NCBI RefSeq assembly: GCF_000699445.3
Contig: NC_067202.1
Span: forward strand, 3,894,449 to 3,958,448
Source: Schistosoma haematobium
Lineage: Eukaryota; Platyhelminthes; Trematoda; Strigeidida; Schistosomatidae
Reading direction: 5' to 3'
Length of the DNA: 64,000 bases
Positions 1-9,624 of the stretch are shown here, in pieces; the stretch's first letter is position 1; the number at the start of each line of letters is the position of its first letter. The notes below the pieces were generated by a model. The model had not been told where the DNA came from. It saw only the letters and a program-made list of their open reading frames with translations, and did no database searches. The position numbers and the translations under genes are program-made.

Positions 1-52
1 CGTCTCAGTTACATTCTATGAATGGTTTAATATTATTGTTATTATTATTATT

Positions 53-400
53 ATATAAAAACATAAACGTGGGTGCAAGGAGGCACCAAATAGATATGCC
101 ACACATAAATCATCCGATTCATGTGAGCGCCGGGATACTGTCCGTAAGCCCAAACCAAAATAAGTGGTTTTATTAGGAGGTCACACTAGGAGCCTTCGAA
201 CTAAAGGTCTAGTCTACAAGGCAGTGAAGCGACATCAGGAGATGCAGTCCCATAGTAACCGGGGATTAATAATAGGTTCAAACGCCATTTGTTTCGTCAG
301 TATTCTGGGGCTCATGTACACCATTGGTTTGGAATCAAGATTTTCTAACTCCTCTAGTTGCATCCTCTATATCCACCAACTCGGTTAAAGCACTGGATAT
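53..400 (+). repeat. Repeat family D copy
   Basis: Interspersed repeat of about 350-430 bp that recurs near 2610, 6895, 13935, 35575, 55290 and 59900. Shared landmarks are CAAGGAGGCACCAAATA, a stretch near CCTTCGA-CTAAAGG-CT and CACCATTGGTTTGGAATC. No convincing protein, LTR ends or pol III boxes are visible, so the class is unknown. Strand is relative to the copy at 35575. The 400-597 stretch after it is plain AT-rich spacer. Confidence 0.7.
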
Positions 401-695
401 TTATTTTTGTTCTGTCAATTTCGTGAACAACACCCCCATTTAGAGAAAGTAGTAAACGGAAAAAATGTAGTCAAAAATGCCAGATTCTTTATGCTCATTA
501 AACATTAAAAACTAAATAGAAAATCACATGTACAAGAGATTAGTTATGAGAATTTACTTGATAGATACATATACATCTTTGTTTTTAATAAAATGGGAAT
601 TTTTAAATATCAGATGGGTTTTGTGGAGATTGTAGTAATTTCAATGGTTAAGATCATGATTCGATTGAAGCTAGACCATAATGGAAAACTTGGAA

Positions 696-743
696 GCACT
701 GGACAGCCGTTTCGTTCTGTTGAGGGACTCCTCAGCAATGCGC
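696..743 (-). ncRNA. Hammerhead ribozyme motif (family B)
   Basis: On the minus strand: CTGAGGAG, a stem II with one mismatch, GAAAC, a short stem III, then the GTC cleavage triplet followed by CAGTGC, which pairs with GCATTG upstream (one G-U pair). CTGAGGA fits the CUGANGA core because position 7 is free. All core bases are intact. Activity is inferred, not shown. Confidence 0.75.
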
Positions 744-1165
744 ATCCACGACCTCGCCCCCCGCGAGGTTCGAACTCGGGACCTACTGCTTTCGCGCGCG
801 AGCACTTAACCACTAGACCACTGAGCTGGTTTAGCTTCAACTGATTCATGATCTTAACCATTGAAATTACTACAATCTTCACAAAACCCATCTGATATTA
901 ATCAACATATGCTCACTAGTGACTGGTTTCAAGAGGTATATCCTGGAGTTCTAGTGAGAAGTAGTGACCAGTGGAGTTCAACCAGGTCTGTTGTGAGATA
1001 GTAACTTACTGAAGACAATGGTGAATGTGTCACTCGATTCCGTGGATTGGTTGAGGATAGACATTAACATCGTTAGATGCCGGCTCACTTTTCTAGTTTG
1101 TTAAGCGCCTGGCGCGAGTCCAGTAGGTGCTGGGTTCGAATCTCGTAGGTGGTGGGGTCGTGGAT

Positions 1166-1214
1166 GCGCACTGCTGAGGAGTACCATAATAGGACGAAAC
1201 GGCCGTTCAGTGCT
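1166..1214 (+). ncRNA. Hammerhead ribozyme motif (family B)
   Basis: GCACTG, CTGAGGAG, stem II with a mismatch, GAAAC, a CGGCCG stem III and the triplet GTT followed by CAGTGC. Stem I is six perfect pairs. The cleavage triplet is GTT instead of GTC; NUH rules allow it, usually with slower cleavage. Confidence 0.7.
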
Positions 1215-1344
1215 TCCAGATTTTCCATAGTGGTCTAGCTTCAATTGACTCATGATTTCAACCACCAAAATTTTCAAATAAACAAATAAACTATGTAAAG
1301 TCACTTGATGTTGTTTTACTTGTATTTTCTTATTGTTATTTACG

Positions 1345-1775
1345 ACTGTAATTAATCAGTCTCATGTTGGTATATGTGCATCCTGTTCGGTTAGCCTCGA
1401 ACTAGCCTAAAATCACAATCATTTTAAGCAAAGATGGATAGTGGCTAGCAATGGAATCCAGTAAGGCGAGCGTTTCATTCTATTTGGGACTCGTCAGCTA
1501 GATGTACCTGTATCCCAAATTTGATTTTCACTCTGAGACTTAAAACCAGTACCATTCGCTTCAGTGTGAAGATTCAAGTGAACAATACCAATTGAATTCA
1601 AACTTCACACTAATAAACAAACTAGTGACTATCAGGATTCAGTACTGTGTACTGGTACTGGATTGGATTCCCAAAATGAACACTAACTCTGTGATACAGG
1701 TACATCTAATTGACAAGTCTCAAATAGGATGAAACGCTCACTTTACTGAATTCCACTTCTAACCACTATCCATCT
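1345..1775 (+). mobile_element. SINE family A (Smα-like), fold-back copy
   Basis: Positions 1345-1570 are a reverse-complement Smα-like unit: tail, hammerhead at 1453-1508, tRNA-like region. From about 1571 a sense unit follows, ending with a degenerate hammerhead (core TTGACAA near 1709) and the terminal CTTTGCTTT. Both arms share an unusual TTACTG at the expected cleavage site, which suggests a common template. No clear target-site duplication was found. Confidence 0.7.
1453..1508 (-). ncRNA. Hammerhead motif with altered cleavage site (family A)
   Basis: Minus strand CTGACGAGTCCC...GAATGAAACG with stem I strands CATCTAG and CTGGAT. The usual GTC is replaced by a sequence ending TTA before CTGG. 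The core is intact, but stem III and the cleavage site are unusual. Confidence 0.5.
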
Positions 1776-2285
1776 TTGCTTTAATAAACTGTGTATTTCG
1801 GCTTTTGTTTTGTTTTGTTTTGCTTTGCTTTTATGTATTACACTCTGGTTAGTCAACCTTGAATAGTCGGTTAAATAAAAGAGAAAAAAAAGAGAAAAGA
1901 AAAGTGGAAATTAGGTCAATCAAACGAAAGAATGTAAAATGAATGTAACGATAATAAGAATAAGAATGATACGAATATTTTAGAATGAATCTGGTATAGA
2001 TTTTTTGCTTGTTTGTTTATTTCTACTATTAAGAATGATTGTTACGGTTGATAAACTTTATTTATTTATTTACTTTTTAAAGTGTTGTTTTAGTTTGTGA
2101 GTAGTATATCTCGTTAAAATATTGAATATGTAATGTAATGGGGATTTAGTTTTTGTTTGTTTGGTTGGTTGTTTGCTTGTTTCTCATTTGATTTCATTTG
2201 ACTACGATGTTGTAATTGATATTTTCTAGTATAAATATAAAAAGAGTAAAGAAGTAGTTCAAGGAAATGAATATTTTATCGATTT
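1776..2285. other. AT-rich spacer
   Basis: Homopolymer-rich stretch with TTTTG and TTTG/GTTT repeats (1800-1830, 2150-2185). No coding signal and no recognised repeat family. Confidence 0.5.
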
Positions 2286-2495
2286 AATTGCCTGGCGCGA
2301 GACTGATAGGTCATGGGTTCGAACGTCGCGAGGGACGGGATCGTGGATGCTCACTGCCACTGAGGAGTCCCATACTAGGACGAAACGGCTGTCGAGTGCT
2401 TCCAGGTTTTCTATGGTGGTATAGCTTTAATTGACTAATAATTTCAACTAGTGAAATTTTTGAAAATCTCCACAAAACCCTTTCTGATAATGATT
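2286..2495 (+). mobile_element. SINE family B, 5'-truncated
   Basis: Starts inside the tRNA-like part at GCCTGGCGCGAGACTGATAG, has box B GGGTTCGAA, a hammerhead and the tail up to CCTTTCTGATA. It belongs to a subgroup with CCA inserted just before CTGAGGAG. Confidence 0.75.
2349..2399 (+). ncRNA. Hammerhead motif, CCA-insertion variant
   Basis: The core CTGAGGAG, the GTCC/GGAC stem II, GAAAC and GTC are all present. The 5' stem I strand carries an extra CCA next to the core and the 3' strand begins GAGTGC, so the helix closes only with an internal loop. Activity is doubtful. Confidence 0.5.
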
Positions 2496-2609
2496 GTTTT
2501 TTGTTTGTTTTTTCTATCATGAGAAGAAACACATTCACCCAAATGCTCTGGTACAGACGTGAATGAGGAGAGTCTGCTCTCACATGGTCACATACGTATA
2601 ACCACTATC

Positions 2610-3020
2610 AGGGAAGTCCTACACATTGACTTCTTATGGTGGGGGTGTTGTTTATAAAATTGAGAGGACAGATAACGGATTTCCGGTGATTTAACCGGAT
2701 TAGTGGATAATGGAGGATCCACTTAAAGAATTCGAAAAACTCTGGTTCCAAATCATTTGTGTACATGGGATCCAGGATCCTGAAGGAACAAATGGTGTAT
2801 GAACCTATTGTTGGTCACCGGCTACCATGGGACTACATCTCCTTAGGTTGCTTCTTTGAATCAGACTTTCTGGTCAAATGCTTTGGGTGTGCCCGCTTGA
2901 GAAATCCACCTACTTCGGTTTGGGCACATAGACAGTATCCCAGCGCTCACACAAATCGAATGATTCATCTGGCGCATATCTATTTGGTGCCCCCAAACGT
3001 AATTAGGCATGAATACATAT
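2610..3020 (-). repeat. Repeat family D copy
   Basis: Opposite orientation to the copy at 35575. Runs from near GGGGGTGTTGTTTATAAAAT through TGGTCACCGGCTACCATGGG to TTTGGTGCCCCCAAA. A short open frame here (2759-3022) is only a shadow of the repeat. Confidence 0.7.
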
Positions 3021-3049
3021 AATTAGATTACATTCATATAAATAATCTC

Positions 3050-3215
3050 AGTAAGGGGGATTATGAAGATTGTAGTATTTTTAACAATTGAATTCATGAG
3101 TCTATTTAAGCTAGGCCACTATCATTGGAAACTTAGAAACACTAGATGACCGTTTCGTCCTAGTATGAGACTCCGCATCAGTGGGCGTGTGTACTGAATT
3201 CAACTGTTAAAAATA
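3050..3215 (-). mobile_element. SINE family B, degraded fragment
   Basis: Retains the tail (GATTATGAAGATTGTAGTA) and a broken hammerhead around CGTTTCGTCCTAGTATGAGA, where the core carries an insertion. The tRNA-like part is missing. Confidence 0.6.
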
Positions 3216-3289
3216 TATTCAATAGTCATGATAATATTCCATTTCATCTTAATTAAGTTAGGAGTTAATATCAAACCCTCATATCATCG

Positions 3290-3560
3290 AATATATTAGA
3301 GCACAAAATTACAGAGTATCTCAATAAAATCTGTGAACCATATAGTAAATAGTTAATTTGCAAAATATCAATCTATCGTCTCAAACTTCACTGTTTCTGT
3401 TGCAAACATCAATCCATTGTCTCAGATTTCATTGTTCATGCGTTTCCATACTGATTGCGTTCCGTTCCCGTTGTTTCCTCATCGACCTTCTACTGAAATA
3501 CATTCTATACCTGACCATCGTCATATACTACTTGTGTAGATATAAGTAACTCACACCACA
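3290..3560 (+). repeat. Repeat family E copy
   Basis: Shares with 20225-20550 and 49985-50275 the elements AATATCAATC, CAAACATCAATCCATTGTC and a terminal near-palindrome CTACTT...ATAAGTA followed by CACCACA. Class unknown. Confidence 0.65.
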
Positions 3561-3755
3561 GACAGATTAGCCAAAATACTGAATATAGTTTTATAAACCT
3601 AATTAATACCTTTCATTCCTTTAAAAAAGGAACTATGCATAAACCATTCAATTTGAATGATTCAAGGGATAGTTTATCAAATAATAAACGTTAATTTATC
3701 GATTATCAGCAAAATCTTTTTTTTCAAGATTCATCTTAATTATTAAAGTCTAGAT

Positions 3756-4068
3756 TGCTGATATTGTGGACCGCGGGGTGACTTCTTTAGTTTCTACCGA
3801 CTAACCAACTTCAGATATCCCAGTACTACCCCATTACTGTTCCCCGATCTCCAATATATCAGAACACGAACCGAAGATGAAATTGTTTATTGGGTCAGGA
3901 GAAAAATAAGAATAGGAATAGGAATAATACTTTACAGACAAATGCATATTTATACAGTTGGGACTACCATAAATATTGACCAGTAGGGAAATGACACCAT
4001 TCCACGTTCAAGGATAGCATGAGACTTAACAGGATAATTTTTGGGATATTTTTCTGAATATCCCAACA
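3756..4068 (-). mobile_element. Putative solo LTR, second family
   Basis: On the minus strand the segment starts TGTTGGGATATTC and ends CAATATCAGCA (TG...CA). It contains a TATA-like CTGTATAAATATG and an AATAAA further on, as an LTR promoter/terminator would. About 313 bp. No matching 5-bp flanking duplication was found, so the call is tentative. Confidence 0.5.
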
Positions 4069-4129
4069 GTTGATCATTGACAAATGAGAAATGATCAAAT
4101 TTATTATAATGACATTTGATGCATATTTA

Positions 4130-4330
4130 TGGATCACTATGGAAAACCTGGAATCCTGGTTTCCAATCTAGCAACCGGGATCGTGGATTCACATTGTTAA
4201 GAAGTCCCTGATTAGGACGAAACAACCGTCCAGTGCTTCCAGGTTTTCAGTGATGGTGATCTAGCCTTAATTGACTCATGAATCCAACTATTAAATTGCT
4301 ATGGTATCTACAAAAACCTCTTTCTGTTTT
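4130..4330 (+). mobile_element. SINE family B, degraded
   Basis: Begins with a short reverse-complement arm (ACTATGGAAAACCTGGAA), then a damaged hammerhead (core TTAAGAAG; GGACGAAAC and GTCCAGTGC kept) and a sense tail. It may be a small fold-back like the one at 43131. Confidence 0.6.
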
Positions 4331-4980
4331 TTATATTTGATATTATATCTAGTGTTGTATCTAATTGGATAGGTTACGTAATTTTATATGATCTCATCTG
4401 TTAGGCAATGGTAGGTGATTGACAGTAAACCATGTATCTAGGTTTCCCATTATTTACCACTCGTCACTATACATTACTTAGTCTTATCATTGTGATAATA
4501 GTAATCCTGTAATATTATCAGAAAGATTCGTAGCTTAAGTGAATGTGTTTCAGTGTGTGTGTGTGTGTGATGTAAATGGTTTAACTGTGGAGCTTTCATT
4601 GTCATTATGAACAAAATCATTAGCTCTCACTTCATAGGCATTCTATGAGTCTTAAACTAGTTTGCTTTAGTGATTTCGATTTTTACTTATTCTCTTCGTA
4701 GGTTTCTTTGTCTTCGGCTGTCTCTGTACTGAAGTTAAATATTTTATTCAATTGAATTTTGACCAGGTTGTTGCTTGATGTTTCAAGAAAGGGTTGGTAG
4801 ATCGGGTGTAAATCAGTGTTTCTATCGATTACTGATTGATCTAAGTGCCCTGCTTCCAGTAGTTTTATGGCATTCTTAGAGTTCTCACTATACAGAATTT
4901 CAATGTTCTCCCATTGAAATTCATTTCAGTATTTGTCGGAGGTAACATACATTTGCATCAACAAAACGTTCAGTAGGTCC
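4331..4980. other. Spacer, no gene recognised
   Basis: AT-rich sequence with a short GT run near 4555. No coding exon or known repeat family could be identified. Confidence 0.45.
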
Positions 4981-4984
4981 ATGG

Positions 4985-5770
4985 AAAATATAAGAGAAAA
5001 AAGAGAAGCAGTTAGAGATTCAGACAACCTTGGTGAAACTGAAACCAAAAAAGCAGTGAACAACTAGATAGATAGCATTAGGAACTTTTAACACAGAATT
5101 TCTTCGAAAAACTGACAAACTCAACGAATTCAAGATAACTCTGAACAAAAGTTTTCCAGTATTACCAGATTTTCTCGAAGAAGAAGAAGCTACTAGAGAG
5201 CATAATTGGAAAGATGTTAAAGAAGTACTAACTTCACCACGTCAGGAGGTTCTGGGATGCAAGAAGCGTCATCATAAGGAATAGATCTCTGTGGAAATTT
5301 TGGATAAAATTCAAGAAAGGAAGAACAAGAAGACAGAAATTAACAACAGTCAAACTAATGCAGACAAAGTCGAGGCACAGGCCGAATACACGGATGTAAA
5401 TAAGCAAGTGATGGAGAGCTTTAGAGCTGACAAGCGGAAATACTTGGTGGTCCTAGCAACGACAGCGGAAAAATCTACAACATAAGGAAATTTGAGACAA
5501 CTATATGATGCAACGAAGAAACGAACAGGAAAATATTATAATCCAGAGCGATTGTTCAAGAACAAATCTCAGGAACCAATCACTGAAATACAAAAACAGC
5601 GTAATAGATGGGTAGAGAACTTCAGAAAGCTACTGAATACATCACTCCTAATGAACCAATCGAAAATTGAAGCAGCACCTGCAGACCTTCCTGAAGAGGT
5701 TACATCACCAAAAATCAAAATTATTTCAGCCATCAAACAGATGAAGAGTGGGAATGTACCAAGACCAGGA
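4985..5770 (+). pseudogene. RTE-like LINE fragment, region between endonuclease and RT
   Basis: Broken open frames (5291-5485 and 5492-5806, separated by a TAA stop) read LDKIQERKNKK, NLRQLYDATKKRTGKYY, ITEIQKQRNRWVENF and ISAIKQMKSGNV. This is the linker upstream of reverse transcriptase in RTE-clade non-LTR retrotransposons; upstream frames (from about 5030) carry related residues with stops. After SGNV the sequence appears to jump to a later RT segment (PGKVF), suggesting an internal deletion. A dead copy. Confidence 0.75.
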
Positions 5771-6039
5771 AAAGTTTTTTACAGTTGGTACAACTTATTT
5801 TTGTAAATAATACTGGATTTGTATATTTTTGGTTGGAATAAAGCTGTTATATCAGGAATCTTTTTCTCCGGTTGTTATGTCTGAGTCGCCTATTACTTAT
5901 ACTTGAAGATGCGGAACCACTATGAATTCCATGACATGAATTGTTAACGCGGAAGAGTGGTACAAGAAATGAAGATGTAATCATCTCAAAAAACACAATG
6001 ACCCTAGTTCAAAATGCATTCACTTTGTTGTGAACGAGA

Positions 6040-6250
6040 ACATAAATGGGGACAACCAAAAATAAATCAATACATCATTACAGAATATCTGAGAACAACA
6101 TAGTAAATACTTCATTTGCAAAATGTCATTCAATCGTCTCAGACTTCACTGTTCCTTCATTTTCACAGCAATAATTCACTGTTCTCATTCTCTTCTATTT
6201 GATCTTCACAATCTTCTGCTTCCAGGTATTCCGCTGTCCACTGATGATGC
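6040..6250 (+). repeat. Repeat family E, diverged copy
   Basis: Shares GGGGACAA near the start, TTTGCAAAATGTCATTCAATCG and CTTCTGCT with other E copies. It runs into the inverted-repeat element at 6250-6415. Confidence 0.5.
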
Positions 6251-6415
6251 ATACTACTTATTCTGAACGGCATTATCACCTGAAGTTTATGCTGATGATG
6301 TCGTTCAGAATAACGAAGAATACTCCACGACCAAATTATCCAGCTCACAGAACAAAAACTTCATCAAAATCATTCATCTGAGCTATAAATCTTCTCTACC
6401 ATCTCAAGGTTAACT
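6250..6415. mobile_element. Family J inverted-repeat element, partial
   Basis: Contains ACAAAAACTTCATCAAAATC and CTTCTCTACCATCTC. Their complements occur in the arms of related elements at 24245, 29168 and 47370. This copy keeps mainly one arm plus the central CTGAAGTTTATGCTGATGAT. Confidence 0.45.
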
Positions 6416-6429
6416 TCACAATAAATACA

Positions 6430-6890
6430 TATTTATTTTCATAACGGGTTCTGTAGATATTCTAGTAATTTCAATGATTGAAGCTAAACCATCATGGAAA
6501 ACATGGAAGCACTGGACAGCCGTTTTGTTCTATTATGGGACTCCTCGGCAGTGTGCATCCACGAACCCGCCCCGCGAGATTCGAGCCCAGGATCTGTCAG
6601 TCTCGCTCGTGAACGCTTAACCACTAGACCACTGAGCCGGCCGGTATTCAATTGTGTTAATGTTTAACTTTAAATAATCCACGAAATTGAGTGACACATC
6701 CACCACTGTCATCAGTGAGTTATTATCTCATAACAGACCCAGTTGAATTCCACTGTTTCTCACTAGAACTCTATGAAATACCTCTTAAAACCAGTCACTA
6801 GTGAGCATATGTTGATTAATATCAGGGGGGTTTTGTGGATATTTTTCACGATGGTCTAACTTCAACTGACTCATGATCTTAACCATTGAA
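6430..6890 (-). mobile_element. SINE family B with short inverted tail
   Basis: Full-length minus-strand unit: tail (6430-6480), hammerhead (6498-6545), tRNA-like head with TTCGAGCCC, 5' region ending at GCATATGTTGATTAATATCA. It is joined directly to another tail end (GTTTTGTGGATATTT) and then to an inverted tail piece (6850-6890). The head-to-tail junction shows a multimer or circle origin. The hammerhead is broken (CCGAGGAG and CAAAAC). Confidence 0.7.
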
Positions 6891-6894
6891 ATTA

Positions 6895-7270
6895 CATATT
6901 TATTTGCTTGAACACATAAATATTGGTCCAAACAGGCACCGAATACATATACACCACCCAATTAACTTGATTTGTGTGTGGGCTATGATACTACCCGGGT
7001 GCCCAAATCGAAGTAGGTGGTTTTCTTAGTGTGGCACACTTAGAGCCTTCGACCTAAAGATCTGATCCACAAGGCAGTGGAACAACGTCAAGAGATGCAG
7101 TCTCATGATAGCCGGTGACCAACAATAGGTTCATACACCATTTGTTCACTCAGGATCCTGGATCCCATGTACACCATTGAATCGGAATCAGAAGTTTCTC
7201 ACTCCCCTAATTGGATCCTCCATATCCATCAACCTGATTCAAGCGATAGACATTCGTCTCGCTTCTTCTC
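6895..7270 (+). repeat. Repeat family D copy
   Basis: Begins TATTTATTTGCTTGAACACA and contains the family landmarks including GAGCCTTCGACCTAAAG and TGTACACCATTG. Confidence 0.7.
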
Positions 7271-8084
7271 ATGCCATCAATTATACATTCTACAAATGAA
7301 AATTATAATTAGTCAATTATTAAATGGATAAATTTTGGAACAAATTTTTGATGATGTAACAAAAATGCAAAAAAACTTTAAATGATTTCATTATTCTTCA
7401 TAAAACTCTTCTTATGTAATACGTCAGAGAATATTGTTAACCGTTAGATACTGAAGTAAACTATTATGTAATGAATAATACTTTCTTAAAGAGTATTGTT
7501 ATTCATTTCATTACTGTTTTACATGTATGTGTGTATGTATGTATGTATGTATGTATGTATGTATGTATGTTTGTTTGTTTGTTTGTATGTTTGAATGGAG
7601 AATGATGGTGAACGACCTATACTCCTTCACGAGGAGTGACAGACGTAAGTAAGTTTGTTTGCCTTTACATTTGGTTGTTTGATCATAGACTCTTATTGTT
7701 TTATTTATGTTATGAATAGTAGTATATTCTATAAAGGAAGTAAATGAATTATAATGTACCGTTATTTTAATAAATGTATGTCTAGATGTAGTCATTCAGT
7801 GAGTTGGATTCTATTTCCATTGAGAATAGAAAGATAAAACTTGAGTATTTATTTACCCTTATTTATAGATTTGAGAGGGGGGGGGAAATGAAAAAGAGAT
7901 CAATCTGTGATCGAAATCTATGTGCACAAGCACATGTACACACACACACACACTCACATAGGTATCTATGTACAAAATTTCTTCTTTTTTTAATGATTCA
8001 ATATACAATGAGAGTATGTAAATTTTTATTTAGTCATAAAGTTGTTTTATAGAAGGAATTCAGTAAAAAGAATAAAAACAAAAA
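7271..8084. other. Spacer with microsatellites
   Basis: Mostly unassigned AT-rich DNA. Contains a TATG run (about 7525-7570), a TTTG run, a G9 run near 7878 and a short CA run near 7940. Open frames here are low complexity and not believed. Confidence 0.5.
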
Positions 8085-8200
8085 AAAAACCGGACCAATG
8101 CCGCATTAACCTGTACGATCAGTCTAGAGTCTTAAATTGATCCTGCTTCCTGTCTAGCCTTATCTGTTATGTTCAGGATACCAATTTTAGCCTTTGTGAT
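8085..8200 (+). repeat. Repeat family G, 5' piece (split by SINE B)
   Basis: CGGACCAATGCCGCATTAAC to TAGCCTTTGTGATATAAATC matches the copy at 27182 and the one at 9860. It resumes at 8846 after the SINE B insertion. Confidence 0.75.
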
Positions 8201-8300
8201 ATAAATCAAAATATCAGAAGGGGTTTGTGGAGATTTTAGAAATTTTCACAGATTGAAATCATGAGTCAGTTGAAGCTAGACCACCATTAAAAACCTGGAA

Positions 8301-8346
8301 GCACTGGACGGCCGTTTCGTCCTAGTATGGGACTCCTCAGCAGTGC
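8301..8346 (-). ncRNA. Hammerhead ribozyme, consensus family B copy
   Basis: Minus strand: GCACTG (stem I), CTGAGGAG, GTCC-CATACTA-GGAC (perfect stem II), GAAA, CGGCCG (self-complementary stem III), GTC, CAGTGC (perfect stem I). Predicted scission is between 8307 and 8306. All conserved core bases are present; stem III is as short as in known Smα ribozymes, which are thought to work best as dimers. Confidence 0.85.
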
Positions 8347-8728
8347 GCATCCACGATCCCGCAACCCGCGGGATTCGAACCCAGGACCTACTGGCTTCGC
8401 GCGCGAGCACTTAACCATTTTAATCTGTGAAAATTTCTAAAATCTCCACAAACCCCTTCTGATAATAATCATCTGCTCATTAGTGACTGACTTCAGGAGA
8501 TACTCCTGGAGTTCTAGTGGGAAGTCGCTACCAGTGGAGTTCAATCAGGTCTTTTGTGAGATATCAGCTGACTGAAGACAATGGTATATGGTGGCGCAAC
8601 CTCGTGGATCGGTTGAAGTTAGACATTAACACCGTTGGATGCCGGCTCAGTGGTCTAATGGTTAAGTGCTCACGCGCGAAGCCAGTAGGTCCTGGGTTCG
8701 GATCCCGCGGGGTGCGGCGTCGTGGATG

Positions 8729-8777
8729 CGCACTACCACTGAGGAGTCCCATACTAGGACGAAACGGCCGTCGAGTG
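8729..8777 (+). ncRNA. Hammerhead motif, CCA-insertion variant
   Basis: CTGAGGAG, perfect GTCC/GGAC stem II, GAAACGGCC and GTC are intact, but ACCA intervenes between stem I (GCACT) and the core, and the 3' strand has an extra G. Probably weak. Confidence 0.5.
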
Positions 8778-8845
8778 CCTCCATGTTTTCAATGGTGGTC
8801 TAGCTTCAACTGGCTAATGATTTCAATCTGTGATAAATCAAAATA

Positions 8846-8965
8846 GTTCAAACATACTGGGTTTATACACAAATCAAACAGATCACATCATACCATAAAA
8901 TAGGAAACAACATTTGTACAAGATTTAGCCAAATGTGGCAGTGATTGTGACAGACTGAAAGAAGT
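8846..8965 (+). repeat. Repeat family G, continuation
   Basis: GTTCAAACATACTGGGTTTA onwards continues the copy interrupted by the SINE at 8214-8832 and ends near the CAGTGATTGTGACAG part. Confidence 0.75.
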
Positions 8966-9069
8966 AAGAAATAGTCAGATCTTATAATGTAGAGTGTATT
9001 GGATAAATTATAAGATTAAGATTTATATGACTAAACAATTTATTGACAAATGTTATATAATAATCAACA

Positions 9070-9268
9070 AATAAATATATCAATGGTTAAGATGATGAGT
9101 CAGTTGAAGCTAGATCACCATGGAAAACTTGGAAGCACTGGATGGTCGTTTCGTTCTATTGTGGGACTCCTTAGCAATGCGCATCCACGACCTAGCACCC
9201 TACGAGATTCGAACCCAGAACCTATAAGTCTCGTGTCAGGCGCTTAACCAACTAGACCACTGATAATA
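9070..9268 (-). mobile_element. SINE family B, truncated
   Basis: Minus-strand tail, hammerhead and tRNA-like half ending in GACCACTGA. The hammerhead is nearly consensus, but the core is CTAAGGA (G5 to A), which should abolish cleavage. Confidence 0.8.
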
Positions 9269-9600
9269 GAATAGATTGTAATTGGATTATATCTATTTGT
9301 ATCAAGAGTGTAGAGTATTTGAATAGATTTGTGAGTATATATAAGAATCTCAGTGGTACAGGGCAATAGAGACATGTTCATCGTTAACAGTAATTCATAG
9401 AAGTCATTACTATGTGACGTTTGTTTAGGCTATTGAATTTTATAGCTGATATCATAGACTTATAATCAGGAAGTATTGGATAGTTTTTTCAATCTAGTAT
9501 GTGACTCTATAGCAATTTGCATATATAGCATGATCGGAGATCGTGCTCCGGACATTACGACTTTGTAATTTAGTGCGATGTTTATTTAATAAAAGATTAG
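9269..9600. other. Spacer, nothing recognised
   Basis: AT-rich sequence without coding signal. A faint SINE B resemblance around 9470-9540 is too weak to call. Confidence 0.4.
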
Positions 9601-9624
9601 TATTCTTCCAATGTGATATCAAGT

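Larger units (their letters stand above)
610..1268 (+). mobile_element. SINE family B, fold-back copy with target-site duplication
   Basis: A left arm in reverse complement (610-about 835: tail, hammerhead, tRNA-like head) is followed by a sense copy: tail end (838-895), head from about 898, tRNA-like box B near GGGTTCGAATC (1132-1142), hammerhead (1166-1214) and tail. Twelve-bp flanks at 598-609 and 1269-1280 match with one difference, so the whole inverted structure seems to have been inserted in one event. The tail-to-head junction near 895 implies a multimeric or circular template. The arms carry different tRNA-region variants, so they may come from two RNA molecules. Confidence 0.8.
8214..8832 (+). 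mobile_element. SINE family B fold-back with perfect 13-bp target-site duplication
   Basis: Left reverse-complement arm 8214-8416 (tail, hammerhead, tRNA-like), then a sense tail end (8417-8463), head, tRNA-like part with box A TGGTCTAATGG (8652-8662) and box B GGTTCGGATCC (8696-8706), hammerhead and tail. The same 13 bp (ATAAATCAAAATA) sits at 8201-8213 and 8833-8845, and the surrounding family G repeat is continuous without the insert. The 619 bp structure therefore entered as one unit. Both arms share private variants (AAGCCAGTAGGTCC, AAGTGCTC), but only the right arm has the CCA insertion at the hammerhead. Confidence 0.9.

Noticed and set aside
3358..3549. 63-codon frame and its relative at 20259-20534
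   Set aside because: Both lie in repeat family E and differ by indels and stops; no protein family recognised.
8640..8710. A true tRNA gene
   Set aside because: Box A and B are present, but no cloverleaf acceptor stem is formed and the sequence is embedded in the repeated SINE B; the same holds for the tRNA-like parts of A and C.
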